A stretch of 64,000 nucleotides of DNA from Blautia hominis (GCA_002270465.1 NQOF01000003.1:496001-560000); one strand, 5' to 3'. Counted from the first letter of the stretch, positions 41,082-50,944 are shown. Made by a program: numbers and translations. The notes: a model not told the origin generated them from the letters alone.

Positions 41082-43907
41082 ATGAAAATTACAGTTCGTT
41101 TTTTGGGAAAACCTGAGATTATCAGGGATGGCACCCATGTGATGATTCCGCAGAAAAAGATCCAGGCACTGCTTTTATACCTTCTTTTTAATGAGAGCTG
41201 TTCCAGGGACGAGCTGGCAGCCTTGTTCTGGGAAGAACAGAGTGAGGAGGGGGCAAGGCGCAATCTGCGGAACAGTCTGTATAAGCTGCGCACCCTGTTG
41301 GGGGACGGGGTGCTGGTCACCATGGGAAAGGAGTATATTAAGCTGGACCCGGCGGTGGAGATTGCCAGGGATACGGATGTATTTCTCATGGACAACGGAG
41401 AAAAATATCTGCTGCAGATGGAGAGCTGCTGTTTCCTGGATAAATTTCATCTGAAAAATTGTGCCGGATTTGAAAAATGGGTGAGCAGTATGCAGAACGT
41501 ATATGAAAAACTGTTTGTGGACCGTTTTTGGCCGGCTATGAAAAAGTGTATGGAGAGAGAGGATTTCACAGCCGCGGAGGGATATGCAAGGAAAATACTG
41601 CTGCTGGACCCCTATCAGGAAATGGCCTGCTGCGCGCTGATGCAGATTTACGCCGCCCGCGGGGATTATAATAAGGCTGTGCTGGTCTATACCGGTTTTG
41701 CGGAGGCGCTGAGAAAAGACGTGGGTGTGGAGCCGGAACCGCGCACAAAAGACCAGTACGAAAAAATTCTGTTCATGCGCAAAAGGCGGCGGGAGGAAGG
41801 GGACGGCTGTCTCTACGGAGGACACCTGCAGGCTGTGGCAGAACTTTCAAAGGAGTATCTTAAATACAGCCGCAGAGAGGAGGCGGATATCTGTATTCTC
41901 TGCGGAAGTGTGGGCATGGGGAAATCCATGGTTCTGAAAACTTTTATAGAGAGTATGGATACCAAAGTCATCTCCGTGGAATTTCAGGTATCAGACCAGC
42001 AGGTCAGATATCTGGCATTGGAGAAAGTCATGGAGCAGATTTGTGACAGGTGCCGTATTGCCCTTCCTCAGGAAAATATGGAGTTTTTTGGAGGGAACAG
42101 TGACATCTGTTACAGGAACCGTTTGGAAACCATGATGAAGGCTGTGAGAAGAAAGGGCAGCAATCATATTCTGCTTCTCAGAAACATGGAGTCTGTGGAT
42201 GAGCAGAGTCTCAACCTGCTTATCTCCTGTTTTTTTGAGCGTTACAGGAGGGATTTTTTTATTCTAATGGAATACTGTCCGAATTTTCAGGCGCAGCCAC
42301 AGCTTTTGGCGCGTCTGGAGTCTGTCTCACGGGTCCGGGTGGTGAGACTGCATCATCTGACAGAGGAGGAGAGCAGGGCGTATCTGGTGGACGCACTGGA
42401 AGAAAAGTTTCCGGAAAAACTGTCCTCCCGCAGTATCTATGAATATACCGGAGGAAATCTCAGGTTTTTGAAGGATGTGGCGGAAAATATCCGTGTGGGG
42501 GCAGAAGAATATTTTCAGTTTTTGCCGGAGACGGAGAGAACCCTGGAGAGGATGTTTTCCGGTTTCCGCCAGGAAGAGTATGAGTATCTGGAATATCTGT
42601 CCGTGATGGAGCACGGTACGGATGTACAGCAGCTTGGCAGTATTCTGGACGAGAACTCTGTGAAGGTAATGAAGATCCTGGATTTTCTCATGCGCAGAAG
42701 GCTGCTTGCCGAGACAGGCGGAGGAAAGCGCAGAATGCTGAAGATACGGGAGAAAATGGTCCGGGACATGATCTATGAGCGCACTTCCCAGTTTAAACGC
42801 CTGGAACTGCACAAACTGGCGATCCGGTATTATGAAAAGATATACCAAAAGAACAGAAGCATATATTTCTATTTGTCCGAACTTCGGTACCATTACAGTT
42901 TTACAGACTGTGAATATGAGAAGCTTTACTATGACATTATGCATCTGCAGTATGTGCTGGACTATTATGATGAATTTTTTCCCACAGTGGTCAATGACGA
43001 GGATACAAGAAACAGTATAAGGCTTGACAGGGAGAGGATCTACCAGGATATGGAGGAATATACCCAGCGCCTGGAAGCCATGGAAGATGAGGTGGAATTC
43101 CGGAATTATGAGGAACTCCATATGGTGCTTGATTTTCTTGCGGGTCGTTCCCTGACCAGAGACGGCAAACGGAAGCGGGGGATCGTGTGTATCCAGAAGA
43201 TGATGGATCGTGCCGGGGAGCTGGAGCGGACGGATATGCTCTTGAAAGGCTATGTGGAATTGATCTGCTACGGCCTGAAGGAAGGCAGTGTGGAATGGAT
43301 GGAAAAGTATTTGAAGGAAGCAAAATCCACAGAGAACCTGAACGCGTATGCCAGAGAAAGAGGGGTGCTGCTGCGGCTGGAGGGGTACTGTAATATTCTG
43401 AAAGGAGAGTATGACAGGGCAGAACATCTGCTGCTCTTATCTATCCAGCTATTTGAAAGTCCGAAGATGAAACGGGCCAATTATTTTAATGTGGCCGGTG
43501 CTTATGATTATCTGGCCCTTATCTACAGGCGGCGGGGAGAATATGAAAAGGCCGGAAAGATCATGGAGAAAGCAATTTGTCTCTGCCTGGAAAAGCGGGT
43601 GATAAAAAGCCTGGATCTGTTCTATGAAGATTACGGCTATATTTTGTATCTGCAGGGGAAGTATGAGGAGGCAGAGCGGTATTTTAAGAAAAGTGCCAGG
43701 ATCTACGAGGAATTCGGTACCTATTGGCTCCGTTCGGTGGGGGAATGCTGTATGTCCGTGATCGCCCTGTCCAGAAACGAGGAGGACAAAGCGCTGGAAC
43801 ATTTCCGTATGGCCGAGATATTTTCACAGAAGGATATGACAGCGGAGGAACTTAAGATGCTGGAGGAGACAAGAGCCAGACTGAAGGCGGCAAAAGTATT
43901 GAGGTGA
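41082..43907 (+). CDS. BTAD/AAA/TPR transcriptional regulator (SARP-like)
   Basis: 941 residues, cytoplasmic. N-terminal OmpR-like winged helix (about 1-95, KIQALLLYLLFNESCSRDELAALFW ... ARRNLRNSLYKLRTLLG), bacterial transcriptional activator (BTAD) helical domain (about 100-235), AAA-type ATPase with Walker A GSVGMGKS (275-282), then a long C-terminal TPR-like part (MKRANYFNVAGAYDYLALIYRRRGEYEKAGKIM). This is the plan of signal-sensing activators of the MalT/SARP style. It lies divergently from hutH and 7 bases before the sensor kinase gene on the same strand; either locus could be its target. GGAGAG precedes ATG 41082. Confidence 0.87.
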   Translation: MKITVRFLGKPEIIRDGTHVMIPQKKIQALLLYLLFNESCSRDELAALFWEEQSEEGARRNLRNSLYKLRTLLGDGVLVTMGKEYIKLDPAVEIARDTDVFLMDNGEKYLLQMESCCFLDKFHLKNCAGFEKWVSSMQNVYEKLFVDRFWPAMKKCMEREDFTAAEGYARKILLLDPYQEMACCALMQIYAARGDYNKAVLVYTGFAEALRKDVGVEPEPRTKDQYEKILFMRKRRREEGDGCLYGGHLQAVAELSKEYLKYSRREEADICILCGSVGMGKSMVLKTFIESMDTKVISVEFQVSDQQVRYLALEKVMEQICDRCRIALPQENMEFFGGNSDICYRNRLETMMKAVRRKGSNHILLLRNMESVDEQSLNLLISCFFERYRRDFFILMEYCPNFQAQPQLLARLESVSRVRVVRLHHLTEEESRAYLVDALEEKFPEKLSSRSIYEYTGGNLRFLKDVAENIRVGAEEYFQFLPETERTLERMFSGFRQEEYEYLEYLSVMEHGTDVQQLGSILDENSVKVMKILDFLMRRRLLAETGGGKRRMLKIREKMVRDMIYERTSQFKRLELHKLAIRYYEKIYQKNRSIYFYLSELRYHYSFTDCEYEKLYYDIMHLQYVLDYYDEFFPTVVNDEDTRNSIRLDRERIYQDMEEYTQRLEAMEDEVEFRNYEELHMVLDFLAGRSLTRDGKRKRGIVCIQKMMDRAGELERTDMLLKGYVELICYGLKEGSVEWMEKYLKEAKSTENLNAYARERGVLLRLEGYCNILKGEYDRAEHLLLLSIQLFESPKMKRANYFNVAGAYDYLALIYRRRGEYEKAGKIMEKAICLCLEKRVIKSLDLFYEDYGYILYLQGKYEEAERYFKKSARIYEEFGTYWLRSVGECCMSVIALSRNEEDKALEHFRMAEIFSQKDMTAEELKMLEETRARLKAAKVLR

Positions 43908-43914
43908 GATAAAA

Positions 43915-45741
43915 ATGATACCAAAGATCAAAAAAAGAATGAAGGATATGCGGATCTTCGGCAAGATGTTCCTGTCCTGCCTGCTGGTCACACTGCTCAT
44001 ATCTCTGATCTCAGGAGGCATTACATACTATATCGCATCTGAGATCATTCTTAAAAAGACAGTGATGCAGACAGAGGAGACCATTAAGCAGATATCCGAG
44101 AATTACGATTCGTTCATGAAATTAGTATATAATAAGCTGGATTATCTGGCATTTAATCCTACGGTGCAGGAGGAGCTCATATACGGCAGGCCGGGGGAGG
44201 ACGAGGAGGGATATTACAGCGGAACCAGAAAATTAAAACGGCTGATGGTCCAGATGTTCAACAGTATCCATATGGAAGACATGGAGATATACGGAGAAAA
44301 CGGAAAGGAATATTTCTGCTCCATTCTCTATCAGGCGCCGGATCTGCCAAATACGGAAGAATTAAAGCAGACAGCCCGGGAAGGTATGGGCGCGATCGTC
44401 TGTGTCAATGACATTGGGACAAGCGGCAGTCTGCAGGCGGTGAAGGAAATCAAGGACATTTTGTCCATGCAGTCCCTGGGAGTCCTGCGCACCTCCATCC
44501 GCCTGTCAGCCCTGGAGCGCATACAGCACAATGTGGATTTCGCGTCCTCAGGAAAGATGATCCTTTTGGATGACAACAATGAGATCATACTGGGGGAGAG
44601 ATCAGAACTAACAGACCGGGCGGACGATCTGTTTGTAAAATGGGATGATTCCTTTCGGTATGAAATGGACAACGCCGCTTATCAGGTGGTATATCAGGTC
44701 TCAGAGTACACAGGCTGGAAAACCATAGGGATCCTTCCGGACAAAGAGATCAGTAAATCCATCATGCCGCTGCAGACCGGAACCGCTGTGGCGGCAGTGC
44801 TGGGCATTCTGCTGAGCCTTGCCTTATCAGGGATCATGTCCTATGTTCTTGTCCGTCCTATCAAAAGTACGGTGGGGGCATTGAAAAAGTTTTCAAACGG
44901 GGATTTCAAAGTCCGTCTGGAAGAGGAGCGGAAGGATGAATTCGGTGAGATGAACCAGGTGTTTAACTCTACAATTCAGAAGGTGGAAAAACTGCTGGAG
45001 GAGATTGCGCACAGCCGTGTATTGAACAAAGAAATGGAATTTAAGGCTCTCCAGGCCCAGATCAACCCCCATTTTCTGTATAATGCCCTGGATACCATCA
45101 ACTGGATGGCCCATAAAGAAGGCAAGGATGATATATGCGATATGGTCAGTGCAGTCAGCAGCCTGCTCCGTATCAGTATCAGTAATAAGGAAGCTGTTTT
45201 TACCGTGGAAAAAGAGCTTCGGTATGTGAAAGATTACCTTTATATCCAGAAGACGCGGTACCGTGACCGGTTCGAGGTGATCTTTGATATAGATCCTGAA
45301 ATCTGTCAGCAGCTCATTCCCAAGCTTACCATACAGCCCCTGGTGGAAAATGCCATTGTGCACAGTGTTGAGGTGAGCAGAGAGAAAGCGGAGCTTACGG
45401 TGGAAGGGCACAGGGAAGGGGAAACCGTTCTGATCTGCGTATCTGACACAGGCGTGGGAATGACAGAGGAGACCAGAAAGGCACTCCTCATGGAGCCGGG
45501 CAGCACAGACAGGCAGGATATCAATACCGCCCATACAGGGCTGGGTGTCTACGCAGTGCACCAGAGGCTGAAATACCTGTTCGGAGAAGGGTATGGACTG
45601 ACCATCCGGTCAAGCCCGGGGGAGGGGACTTGTATCACGATACGGATCCCCTTTCAGATGGACCCGGAGGAAGTCTATGCACGTGCAGAAAATTTAGTGG
45701 AGAGGAGACCTGAAAATGGACTTGAAAGTTCTGATTCTTGA
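43915..45741 (+). CDS. Sensor histidine kinase, YesM/LytS type
   Basis: 608 residues. One membrane helix near the N-terminus (MFLSCLLVTLLISLISGGI), an extracellular sensor region to about 280, a second helix (TAVAAVLGILLSLALSGIMSYVL), HAMP (KSTVGALKKFSNGDFKVRLEEE), a His_kinase domain with phospho-acceptor in QAQINPHFLYNALDTINWM, and HATPase with VENAIVHSVE and DTGVGMTEETR. The partner is the YesN-type regulator overlapping by 26 bases. YesM-type kinases next to ABC sugar importers usually sense an oligosaccharide or its binding protein, which fits the downstream transporter. GAGGTGAG precedes ATG 43915. Confidence 0.94.
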   Translation: MIPKIKKRMKDMRIFGKMFLSCLLVTLLISLISGGITYYIASEIILKKTVMQTEETIKQISENYDSFMKLVYNKLDYLAFNPTVQEELIYGRPGEDEEGYYSGTRKLKRLMVQMFNSIHMEDMEIYGENGKEYFCSILYQAPDLPNTEELKQTAREGMGAIVCVNDIGTSGSLQAVKEIKDILSMQSLGVLRTSIRLSALERIQHNVDFASSGKMILLDDNNEIILGERSELTDRADDLFVKWDDSFRYEMDNAAYQVVYQVSEYTGWKTIGILPDKEISKSIMPLQTGTAVAAVLGILLSLALSGIMSYVLVRPIKSTVGALKKFSNGDFKVRLEEERKDEFGEMNQVFNSTIQKVEKLLEEIAHSRVLNKEMEFKALQAQINPHFLYNALDTINWMAHKEGKDDICDMVSAVSSLLRISISNKEAVFTVEKELRYVKDYLYIQKTRYRDRFEVIFDIDPEICQQLIPKLTIQPLVENAIVHSVEVSREKAELTVEGHREGETVLICVSDTGVGMTEETRKALLMEPGSTDRQDINTAHTGLGVYAVHQRLKYLFGEGYGLTIRSSPGEGTCITIRIPFQMDPEEVYARAENLVERRPENGLESSDS

Positions 45742-47317
45742 TGATGAATATATTATACTGGACGGATTATGTTCTTTCCCCTGGGAATCTTACGGCTGCT
45801 GTGTGGTGGGAAGCGCAGGGGATGGGGCAGAGGGCTTGGCGCTTGCAGCCAAGCATCATCCGGATATTATACTGAGTGATATAAAAATGCCGGGAATGGA
45901 TGGTTTGGAATTTTCCAAGCAGATAAAACTGGAGGATCCGGACACAGAGATCATCCTGCTGACAGGCTATGATAATTTCTCTTTTGCACAGCAGGCCCTG
46001 CGTATCGGGGTCTGCGAGTACCTGCTCAAACCTGTGAATTTCAGAGAGATGCATGCAGTGATCGAAAAAGTCTGCAGCCGCATCCGCCTGCGCAATAAGA
46101 AGAAAAAAGATGATTCGGAAATGCGTAAGAAATACCAGCAGACCCTGCCCCTGGTGAGGAGTAAGCTCATCTCTGATCTAATATACGGCAGGCTGCGGGA
46201 CCCGGGGGATATGGCTGTGCGTATGGAACTTTTGGGCATCAGGATGGAGCAGTATGTGTTTGTCTATGCCCGTATGCAGAACTGTGCAGGCGGGCAGGCA
46301 GCGGATATGGAACCGGGACTATACGATTTTGTGGTATGCAATATCTGTGAGGAATCCTTAAGACAGACCAGTGTACAGGTGTATTCCGAGACAGATACTC
46401 TGGGTTACTGTTTTATTGTGGTCTATCCAAGATCCGTGGACGGCAGGGACTGTGTCAGCCACTGTGTGCAGGCCTGTGAGGAAATTCAGAAAAATATAAA
46501 GGATATCACCATGGGGGAGATATCTTTTGGGATCAGCCTCGCACGTACAGACCCCTATTCTGTAAATATGTCTTACAAGCAGGCCGTGGAAGCTTGTGAG
46601 CAGTGCGTGTATATGGGGGAAGGATCCAGTATTCTGGAATATACAGATGTGGCGGATGTGCAGATAAATACCTGGAACATCACAGAGGGAGAGCGGAAAC
46701 GGCTTTTTTCGGAAGTTGCGAGAGGAAATATTGAGACCGCTAAGAATTTTGCGGGACAGATATTCGAGGGTTGTGATGATTTGGATGTTATGCGGTATGC
46801 TGCCATGGAGCTTTTGATAAGCTGTTTTCAGTATCTTGGCCACGAATCCCAGAAATTCCGGTCCGCTGTGGAAAAGACCTCCGTACTGACCGAGAGTATT
46901 GAGAAGATGTTTTCCTGCCATACAAGGCGGGAGTTGCTGGACTATCTGAAAAAGTCCCTGAGTTTTCTGGCGGACCAGAACAGAGGGGTGAAACTGGACC
47001 GGAACCAGCAGACAGCACAGCGTATTTTAAAATATATAGAGGAACATTACAGGGAGGATCTTTCCCTGGATTTCCTTGCCGAGTATTTTAAGATCAGCAA
47101 GACATATATCAACAGGCTGCTGAAGAACAACACAGGGAAAAGCTTTCTGGAAATCCTGCTGGACTGCAGACTTGTAAAGGCAGAACAGCTTATTTCAGAG
47201 AACAGGTATAAGATTTACGAGGTGGCGGAATTAGTGGGCTACCATGACCTGAGCTATTTTATCCGGGTATTCAAGAAAAAATATGGGGTGACTCCCAATG
47301 TATACCGCAGAATATGA
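45716..47317 (+). CDS. AraC-type response regulator, YesN type
   Basis: 533 residues. Receiver domain at 1-125 with phospho-acceptor Asp in HPDIILSDIKMPGMDG, conserved LLTGYDNFSFAQQAL and Lys in YLLKPVNF; a linker of about 290 residues; C-terminal AraC helix-turn-helix pair (DLSLDFLAEYFKISKTYINRLLKNNTG ... YKIYEVAELVGYHDLSYFIRVFKKKYGVTPNVYR). It binds promoter DNA when phosphorylated by the overlapping kinase. The most likely target is the ABC transporter/GH32 operon just downstream, which has an inverted-repeat operator candidate before its -10 box. GAGGAGA precedes ATG 45716. Confidence 0.94.
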   Translation: MDLKVLILDDEYIILDGLCSFPWESYGCCVVGSAGDGAEGLALAAKHHPDIILSDIKMPGMDGLEFSKQIKLEDPDTEIILLTGYDNFSFAQQALRIGVCEYLLKPVNFREMHAVIEKVCSRIRLRNKKKKDDSEMRKKYQQTLPLVRSKLISDLIYGRLRDPGDMAVRMELLGIRMEQYVFVYARMQNCAGGQAADMEPGLYDFVVCNICEESLRQTSVQVYSETDTLGYCFIVVYPRSVDGRDCVSHCVQACEEIQKNIKDITMGEISFGISLARTDPYSVNMSYKQAVEACEQCVYMGEGSSILEYTDVADVQINTWNITEGERKRLFSEVARGNIETAKNFAGQIFEGCDDLDVMRYAAMELLISCFQYLGHESQKFRSAVEKTSVLTESIEKMFSCHTRRELLDYLKKSLSFLADQNRGVKLDRNQQTAQRILKYIEEHYREDLSLDFLAEYFKISKTYINRLLKNNTGKSFLEILLDCRLVKAEQLISENRYKIYEVAELVGYHDLSYFIRVFKKKYGVTPNVYRRI

Positions 47318-47376
47318 TGCTCCATCCGGCCGGAAACAAGACCGCCAGTGCAGAATGGGGCATAACAGAAATAGAA

Positions 47377-47416
47377 AAAATGCGCACAAGCAAAAGCAGG
47401 AGTGCGCATTTTTTTT
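47377..47416 (+). terminator. Rho-independent terminator after the YesMN genes
   Basis: AAAATGCGCAC and GTGCGCATTTT pair perfectly (11 bp) around a 14-base loop, and the T run continues to eight bases. Lies 60 bases after the regulator stop. Confidence 0.9.
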
Positions 47417-47428
47417 ATGGTTTCGTTT

Positions 47429-47488
47429 CCATATGTCCGGTTTTTACCATATTTTTGCATATGGATTTTCTGCGGAGAAATTTATAAT
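47429..47488 (+). promoter_or_regulatory. Candidate promoter and YesN operator of the GH32 transport operon
   Basis: CCATATG (47429-47435) and CATATGG (47458-47464) are inverted repeats; CCATAT occurs again at 47447-47452 as a direct repeat 18 bases on. A perfect -10 box TATAAT lies at 47483-47488, with no good -35, as expected for an activator-dependent promoter. Assignment to YesN is inferred from position. Confidence 0.4.
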
Positions 47489-47502
47489 ATAAGCATAACA
47501 AC

Positions 47503-47636
47503 GTAACGATTCAGCAGGTCTGCACATTCACTGCGCTGACCGTAAGAAAGCATTCCGCAGCCAAGCAAAAATCCCATCGCCAAAGGCGGTTCTGCATGGA
47601 TTTTTGCCTGTAACTGTGAGGGTACTGAACAGTTAC
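47503..47636. repeat. Inverted-repeat element, type A copy 2
   Basis: 134 bp, about nine in ten bases identical to the copy at 40707-40840, same orientation, same imperfect termini (GTAACGATTCAG / CTGAACAGTTAC) and same interior hairpin. Lies in the predicted 5' untranslated region of the binding-protein gene, between the -10 box and the ribosome site. Confidence 0.88.
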
Positions 47637-47674
47637 ATAACAACAAAGAAATGGTATTTCAAAGGAGGAAAAGT

Positions 47675-49012
47675 ATGAAAGTAAAAAAGATCGCAGCACT
47701 GGCACTGGCCGGAGTGATGGCAGTTTCCACACTGCTCGCAGGGTGCGGAGGGGAAGGAAGCTCCCAGACCAAAGAGTCGGGAAAGAAAACTTCAGATGCA
47801 GGGGAGAAGTCATCCGGGGAGCGGAAGAAGATAACCGCACTTCTCCGCTGTAGTGAGACATCCACAAAGTACATAATCCTGAAAAAGCTGCTGACAGATT
47901 TCAGTGAGGAGAAAGGGCTGGAAGCACCTGAATTTGAGCTTGTGAGCAGCGATGCGGACTATGTGACAAAGCTTCAGCTTTATATCAACAGTAATGCGCT
48001 GCCTGACATTTACGGCTGTGCCAATGGTGCCCTGTCCAAAGCGGCAAAGGACATTAATGCCATTGTGAATATTGGGGACGAACTGGAACGTATCGGCATG
48101 AAAGATGATATGAATGGGGCTGTGTATGACTTTTTCAAGGATGCTGAGGATGAAAATGTATATCTGTTTCCGGAGAGTCTGAACTGTGAATTTTTCCTGT
48201 ACAGAAAGGATATTTTTGAGAAATATGATCTGGAGGTGCCGAAAACCTGGGATGATTTCCTGAATGTCTGCCAGACATTAAAGGAGAAGGAAGAGATTCC
48301 GCTTATTGTGGCAGGAAAAGAGAATTGGCAGCTGATGAGATATCTCTCTTTTGCGCCGTGGCGTATGACAAAAGACCAGTTTATTATGGATTACATTGGT
48401 CAAAAGGAGACCTTCTCTGAAAATACTGCAGCTAAAGAGGGTGTGGACCTGCTTTACACACTGGGAACAGAAGGATATTTCCAGGGCGGATTTTTGAGCA
48501 CAGACTACACCGCAGCCACAGATCTGTTCTTTGGCGGCACAGGCTGTATGTGGTACAGCGGATCCGGACAGATCTCACAGGCAAGTGAGATGTACAGCAA
48601 AGGCGAGCTTGGATTTTTCCCGGTACCGGATGTGGAAGGCCAGGAGAATATGGAGACCAATATCCCCATTCACGGCGGGTTCGGAACAGCCTTTAATGCC
48701 CAGACCTATGATGATACTATGAAGGAATTTTTCCAGTATATGTGCGAAAATTATTCAGATTCCTGTTATAACGATGCTAAAGTCTTTTCACCTTTCAATG
48801 ATGAGATCCCAGAGGGCTTAGACCAGATGTTCTATGATCTGCAGCCATTGTTTGAGACCGCTACGGACGCCTGGGTGTCCTGGGATGACAAGCTGGATTC
48901 CGCTACCCTTACCAATCTGGTAGATGAGCAGCAGAAACTGGCACAGGGTAAGGAAACGCCTGAAGATTTCGAGGCGGCAGCAGACCAGTTCATTATCAAT
49001 AACAGTAAATAA
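47675..49012 (+). CDS. Sugar ABC transporter substrate-binding lipoprotein
   Basis: 445 residues. N-terminal signal peptide MKVKKIAALALAGVMAVSTLLAGC with a clear lipobox (LLAGC), then a Gly/Ser/Lys-rich linker and a family 1 solute-binding fold (YINSNALPDIYGCANGALSKAAKD, TDLFFGGTGCMWYSGSG). ATG 47675 is used because AAAGGAGG lies 6 bases before it; an in-frame ATG at 47651 lies upstream of that site. It is exported and lipid-anchored, delivering a sugar to the two permeases downstream. The GH32 enzyme in the operon suggests a fructose-containing ligand. Confidence 0.93.
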   Translation: MKVKKIAALALAGVMAVSTLLAGCGGEGSSQTKESGKKTSDAGEKSSGERKKITALLRCSETSTKYIILKKLLTDFSEEKGLEAPEFELVSSDADYVTKLQLYINSNALPDIYGCANGALSKAAKDINAIVNIGDELERIGMKDDMNGAVYDFFKDAEDENVYLFPESLNCEFFLYRKDIFEKYDLEVPKTWDDFLNVCQTLKEKEEIPLIVAGKENWQLMRYLSFAPWRMTKDQFIMDYIGQKETFSENTAAKEGVDLLYTLGTEGYFQGGFLSTDYTAATDLFFGGTGCMWYSGSGQISQASEMYSKGELGFFPVPDVEGQENMETNIPIHGGFGTAFNAQTYDDTMKEFFQYMCENYSDSCYNDAKVFSPFNDEIPEGLDQMFYDLQPLFETATDAWVSWDDKLDSATLTNLVDEQQKLAQGKETPEDFEAAADQFIINNSK

Positions 49013-49019
49013 GAATTGC

Positions 49020-49054
49020 AGGAGACAGGTGTTTCCGGTGCCTGTCTCCTTTTC
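49020..49054 (+). terminator. Attenuator-type hairpin after the binding-protein gene
   Basis: AGGAGACAGG and CCTGTCTCCT pair perfectly (10 bp) around an 11-base loop, followed by TTTCTG. Seven bases after the stop and inside the operon, so partial termination favouring binding-protein mRNA is likely. Confidence 0.75.
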
Positions 49055-49085
49055 TGTCTTGAAATGCTGAAATGCATATTTGTTT

Positions 49086-49187
49086 GCAACAGTTCAGACA
49101 GGTCTGCGCATTCACAGCGCTGATCATATGAAGGCGTGGCGGCAGCAGGTATCCGGCCGTCGCGAAGGGAATGGCAGAACGGTTATG
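49086..49187. repeat. Inverted-repeat element, type B (degenerate)
   Basis: Begins GCAACAGTTCAGACAGGTCTGCG and continues with the shared CATTCACAGCGCTGATCATATGAA and GCAGGTATCCGGCC...CGCGAAG landmarks, ending near AGAACGGTTATG. Lies between the binding-protein and permease genes; no frame of its own. Confidence 0.7.
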
Positions 49188-49220
49188 TTTTTCGGCGCAT
49201 GACAGAGAAAGGAAGATATT

Positions 49221-50105
49221 ATGCAAAAATCATTTGGACGTAAAAAAGTAATTATGATGTTCTTGCTGCCGGCTTTTCTTGTGTACACATTGTTTGTGGT
49301 AGTATCTGTTGTCTGGGCGGGATATTACAGCCTTTTTGACTGGAGCGGAGTAGGAGAAAAGAGTTTTCTGGGATTGCAGAATTATACCCAGTTATTTACA
49401 AATGACCCCACCTTTTGGGCAACTGTTGCACACACACTGATCTACACAGTGATCTGTGTTCTCATACAGGTATTCGGTGGGCTGCTGTTTGCCATTTTTT
49501 TGAGCAGGGTGACAAAATTCAGAGCAGGTCTGCAGACTTTGTATTATGTGCCTGTGGTGATCTCTTCCGTGGCCATCTGCCAGATATTTACAAAGCTTTT
49601 GTCCGTGACACCGCCCGGGGTGATCAATTCTGTACTGGGATTTTTCAATGCGGATCTTCTCTATATGGAGTGGATCTCCAATGATTCCCTTTCCCTTTTG
49701 GTGGCGTCCTTCGTGGAAGGTTATAAATATCTGGGACTTTATATGGTTATCTTTTATGCAGCGCTTATCGGTGTTCCGAAGGAACTGGAGGAGGCTGCGA
49801 TCATGGACGGCACCAATGTGGTGCAGCTTTACAGACATGTGAAGATTCCGTATATCAGGCCTGTTATCATTGCCAACTGCGTACTGGTGCTGAACGGATC
49901 TCTGCGTTCCTTTGATATTTCTTTCCTCCTGACAAAAGGAGGACCCGGCAATTCATCGGAGCTTATGTCCACATATATGTATAAACAGGCATTTTCCAGT
50001 ATGAAATACGGATATGGAAGCGCAGTTGCCATGGCGATCGTAGCGATCTGTCTGTTGGTTGGGTTTGTATTCAGGAGAGTTACGGAAAGGGGTGAGGAAG
50101 CATGA
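49221..50105 (+). CDS. Carbohydrate ABC transporter permease, MalF type
   Basis: 294 residues, six membrane helices starting with VIMMFLLPAFLVYTLFVVVSVVW. EAA loop LEEAAIMDGTNVVQLYRHVKIPYIRPV near residue 195 for the ATPase contact. Ends in an ATGA overlap with the second permease gene. AAAGGAAG precedes ATG 49221. An inverted-repeat element and a hairpin separate it from the lipoprotein gene, but all are on one strand and form one import system. No ATPase gene nearby. Confidence 0.93.
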   Translation: MQKSFGRKKVIMMFLLPAFLVYTLFVVVSVVWAGYYSLFDWSGVGEKSFLGLQNYTQLFTNDPTFWATVAHTLIYTVICVLIQVFGGLLFAIFLSRVTKFRAGLQTLYYVPVVISSVAICQIFTKLLSVTPPGVINSVLGFFNADLLYMEWISNDSLSLLVASFVEGYKYLGLYMVIFYAALIGVPKELEEAAIMDGTNVVQLYRHVKIPYIRPVIIANCVLVLNGSLRSFDISFLLTKGGPGNSSELMSTYMYKQAFSSMKYGYGSAVAMAIVAICLLVGFVFRRVTERGEEA

Positions 50106-50944
50106 ATATGAGGACAAAAAAGAATTTCTTTACCGGATGTAAGTTGCTGGCAGGGGGGCTGCTGCTGGTCCTCCAGGTATATCCGATCTTTTATGTGATC
50201 ATGTCCAGTATGAAGACAACCGATGACTTTAGGCACCTGGCTTCCTATGCCCTGCCGAGAGCAGTTGATTTCAGCAACTATATCAAAGTATTTACAACAA
50301 GCCCCATGCTGACTTACTTTAAGAACAGCATCATCATTACGGTAGGCGTGCTGGTCCCACTGCTTTTGATAAGCTTTATGGCGGGATTTGCTCTGAGCAA
50401 GATCCAATTTAAGGGAAATAAAAAAATACTTTCCTATTTCCTTCTGGGACTGATGCTGCCGTTTCAAGTGGCGCTGATTCCCCTGTTTACGATCTTCAGT
50501 AAAATGAACATGTTAAATACATATCCGGCAATCATACTTCCGCAAATTGCATTTTCCCTTTCCTATTCGATCCAGCTTTTTTACTCCTTCAGTAAATTTT
50601 TGCCGGATGAGATTGTGGAAGCTGCCATCATTGACGGCTGTACGCCCATGAAGACATTCTTCCGGATCATTTTTCCCATGTCTACGAATTCCATCCTGAC
50701 TGTGGCTACCATGCAGGGGGTATTTACCTGGAACGACTTCATCAATGCCTATACCTTTACCCGATCTACGGACATGAAGACCGTGACACTGGGGCTGAAT
50801 GACTTTGTGGGATTTATGGGGACTACAGACTGGGGCGCCACGTTTGCGGCTATCACGGTCACAGTGCTGCCAACGTTCCTGTTTTATTTTTTTACCAATA
50901 AATATATGCTGAGCGGACTGACCGCCGGGGCGGTCAAGGGCTGA
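50102..50944 (+). CDS. Carbohydrate ABC transporter permease, MalG type
   Basis: 280 residues. Signature loop VEAAIIDGCTPMKTFFRIIFPMSTNSILTV, and C-terminal YMLSGLTAGAVKG typical of MalG-like subunits. Overlaps the preceding stop by four bases, so translation is coupled. Partner of the MalF-type subunit; the GH32 gene follows after 38 bases. Confidence 0.93.
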   Translation: MNMRTKKNFFTGCKLLAGGLLLVLQVYPIFYVIMSSMKTTDDFRHLASYALPRAVDFSNYIKVFTTSPMLTYFKNSIIITVGVLVPLLLISFMAGFALSKIQFKGNKKILSYFLLGLMLPFQVALIPLFTIFSKMNMLNTYPAIILPQIAFSLSYSIQLFYSFSKFLPDEIVEAAIIDGCTPMKTFFRIIFPMSTNSILTVATMQGVFTWNDFINAYTFTRSTDMKTVTLGLNDFVGFMGTTDWGATFAAITVTVLPTFLFYFFTNKYMLSGLTAGAVKG

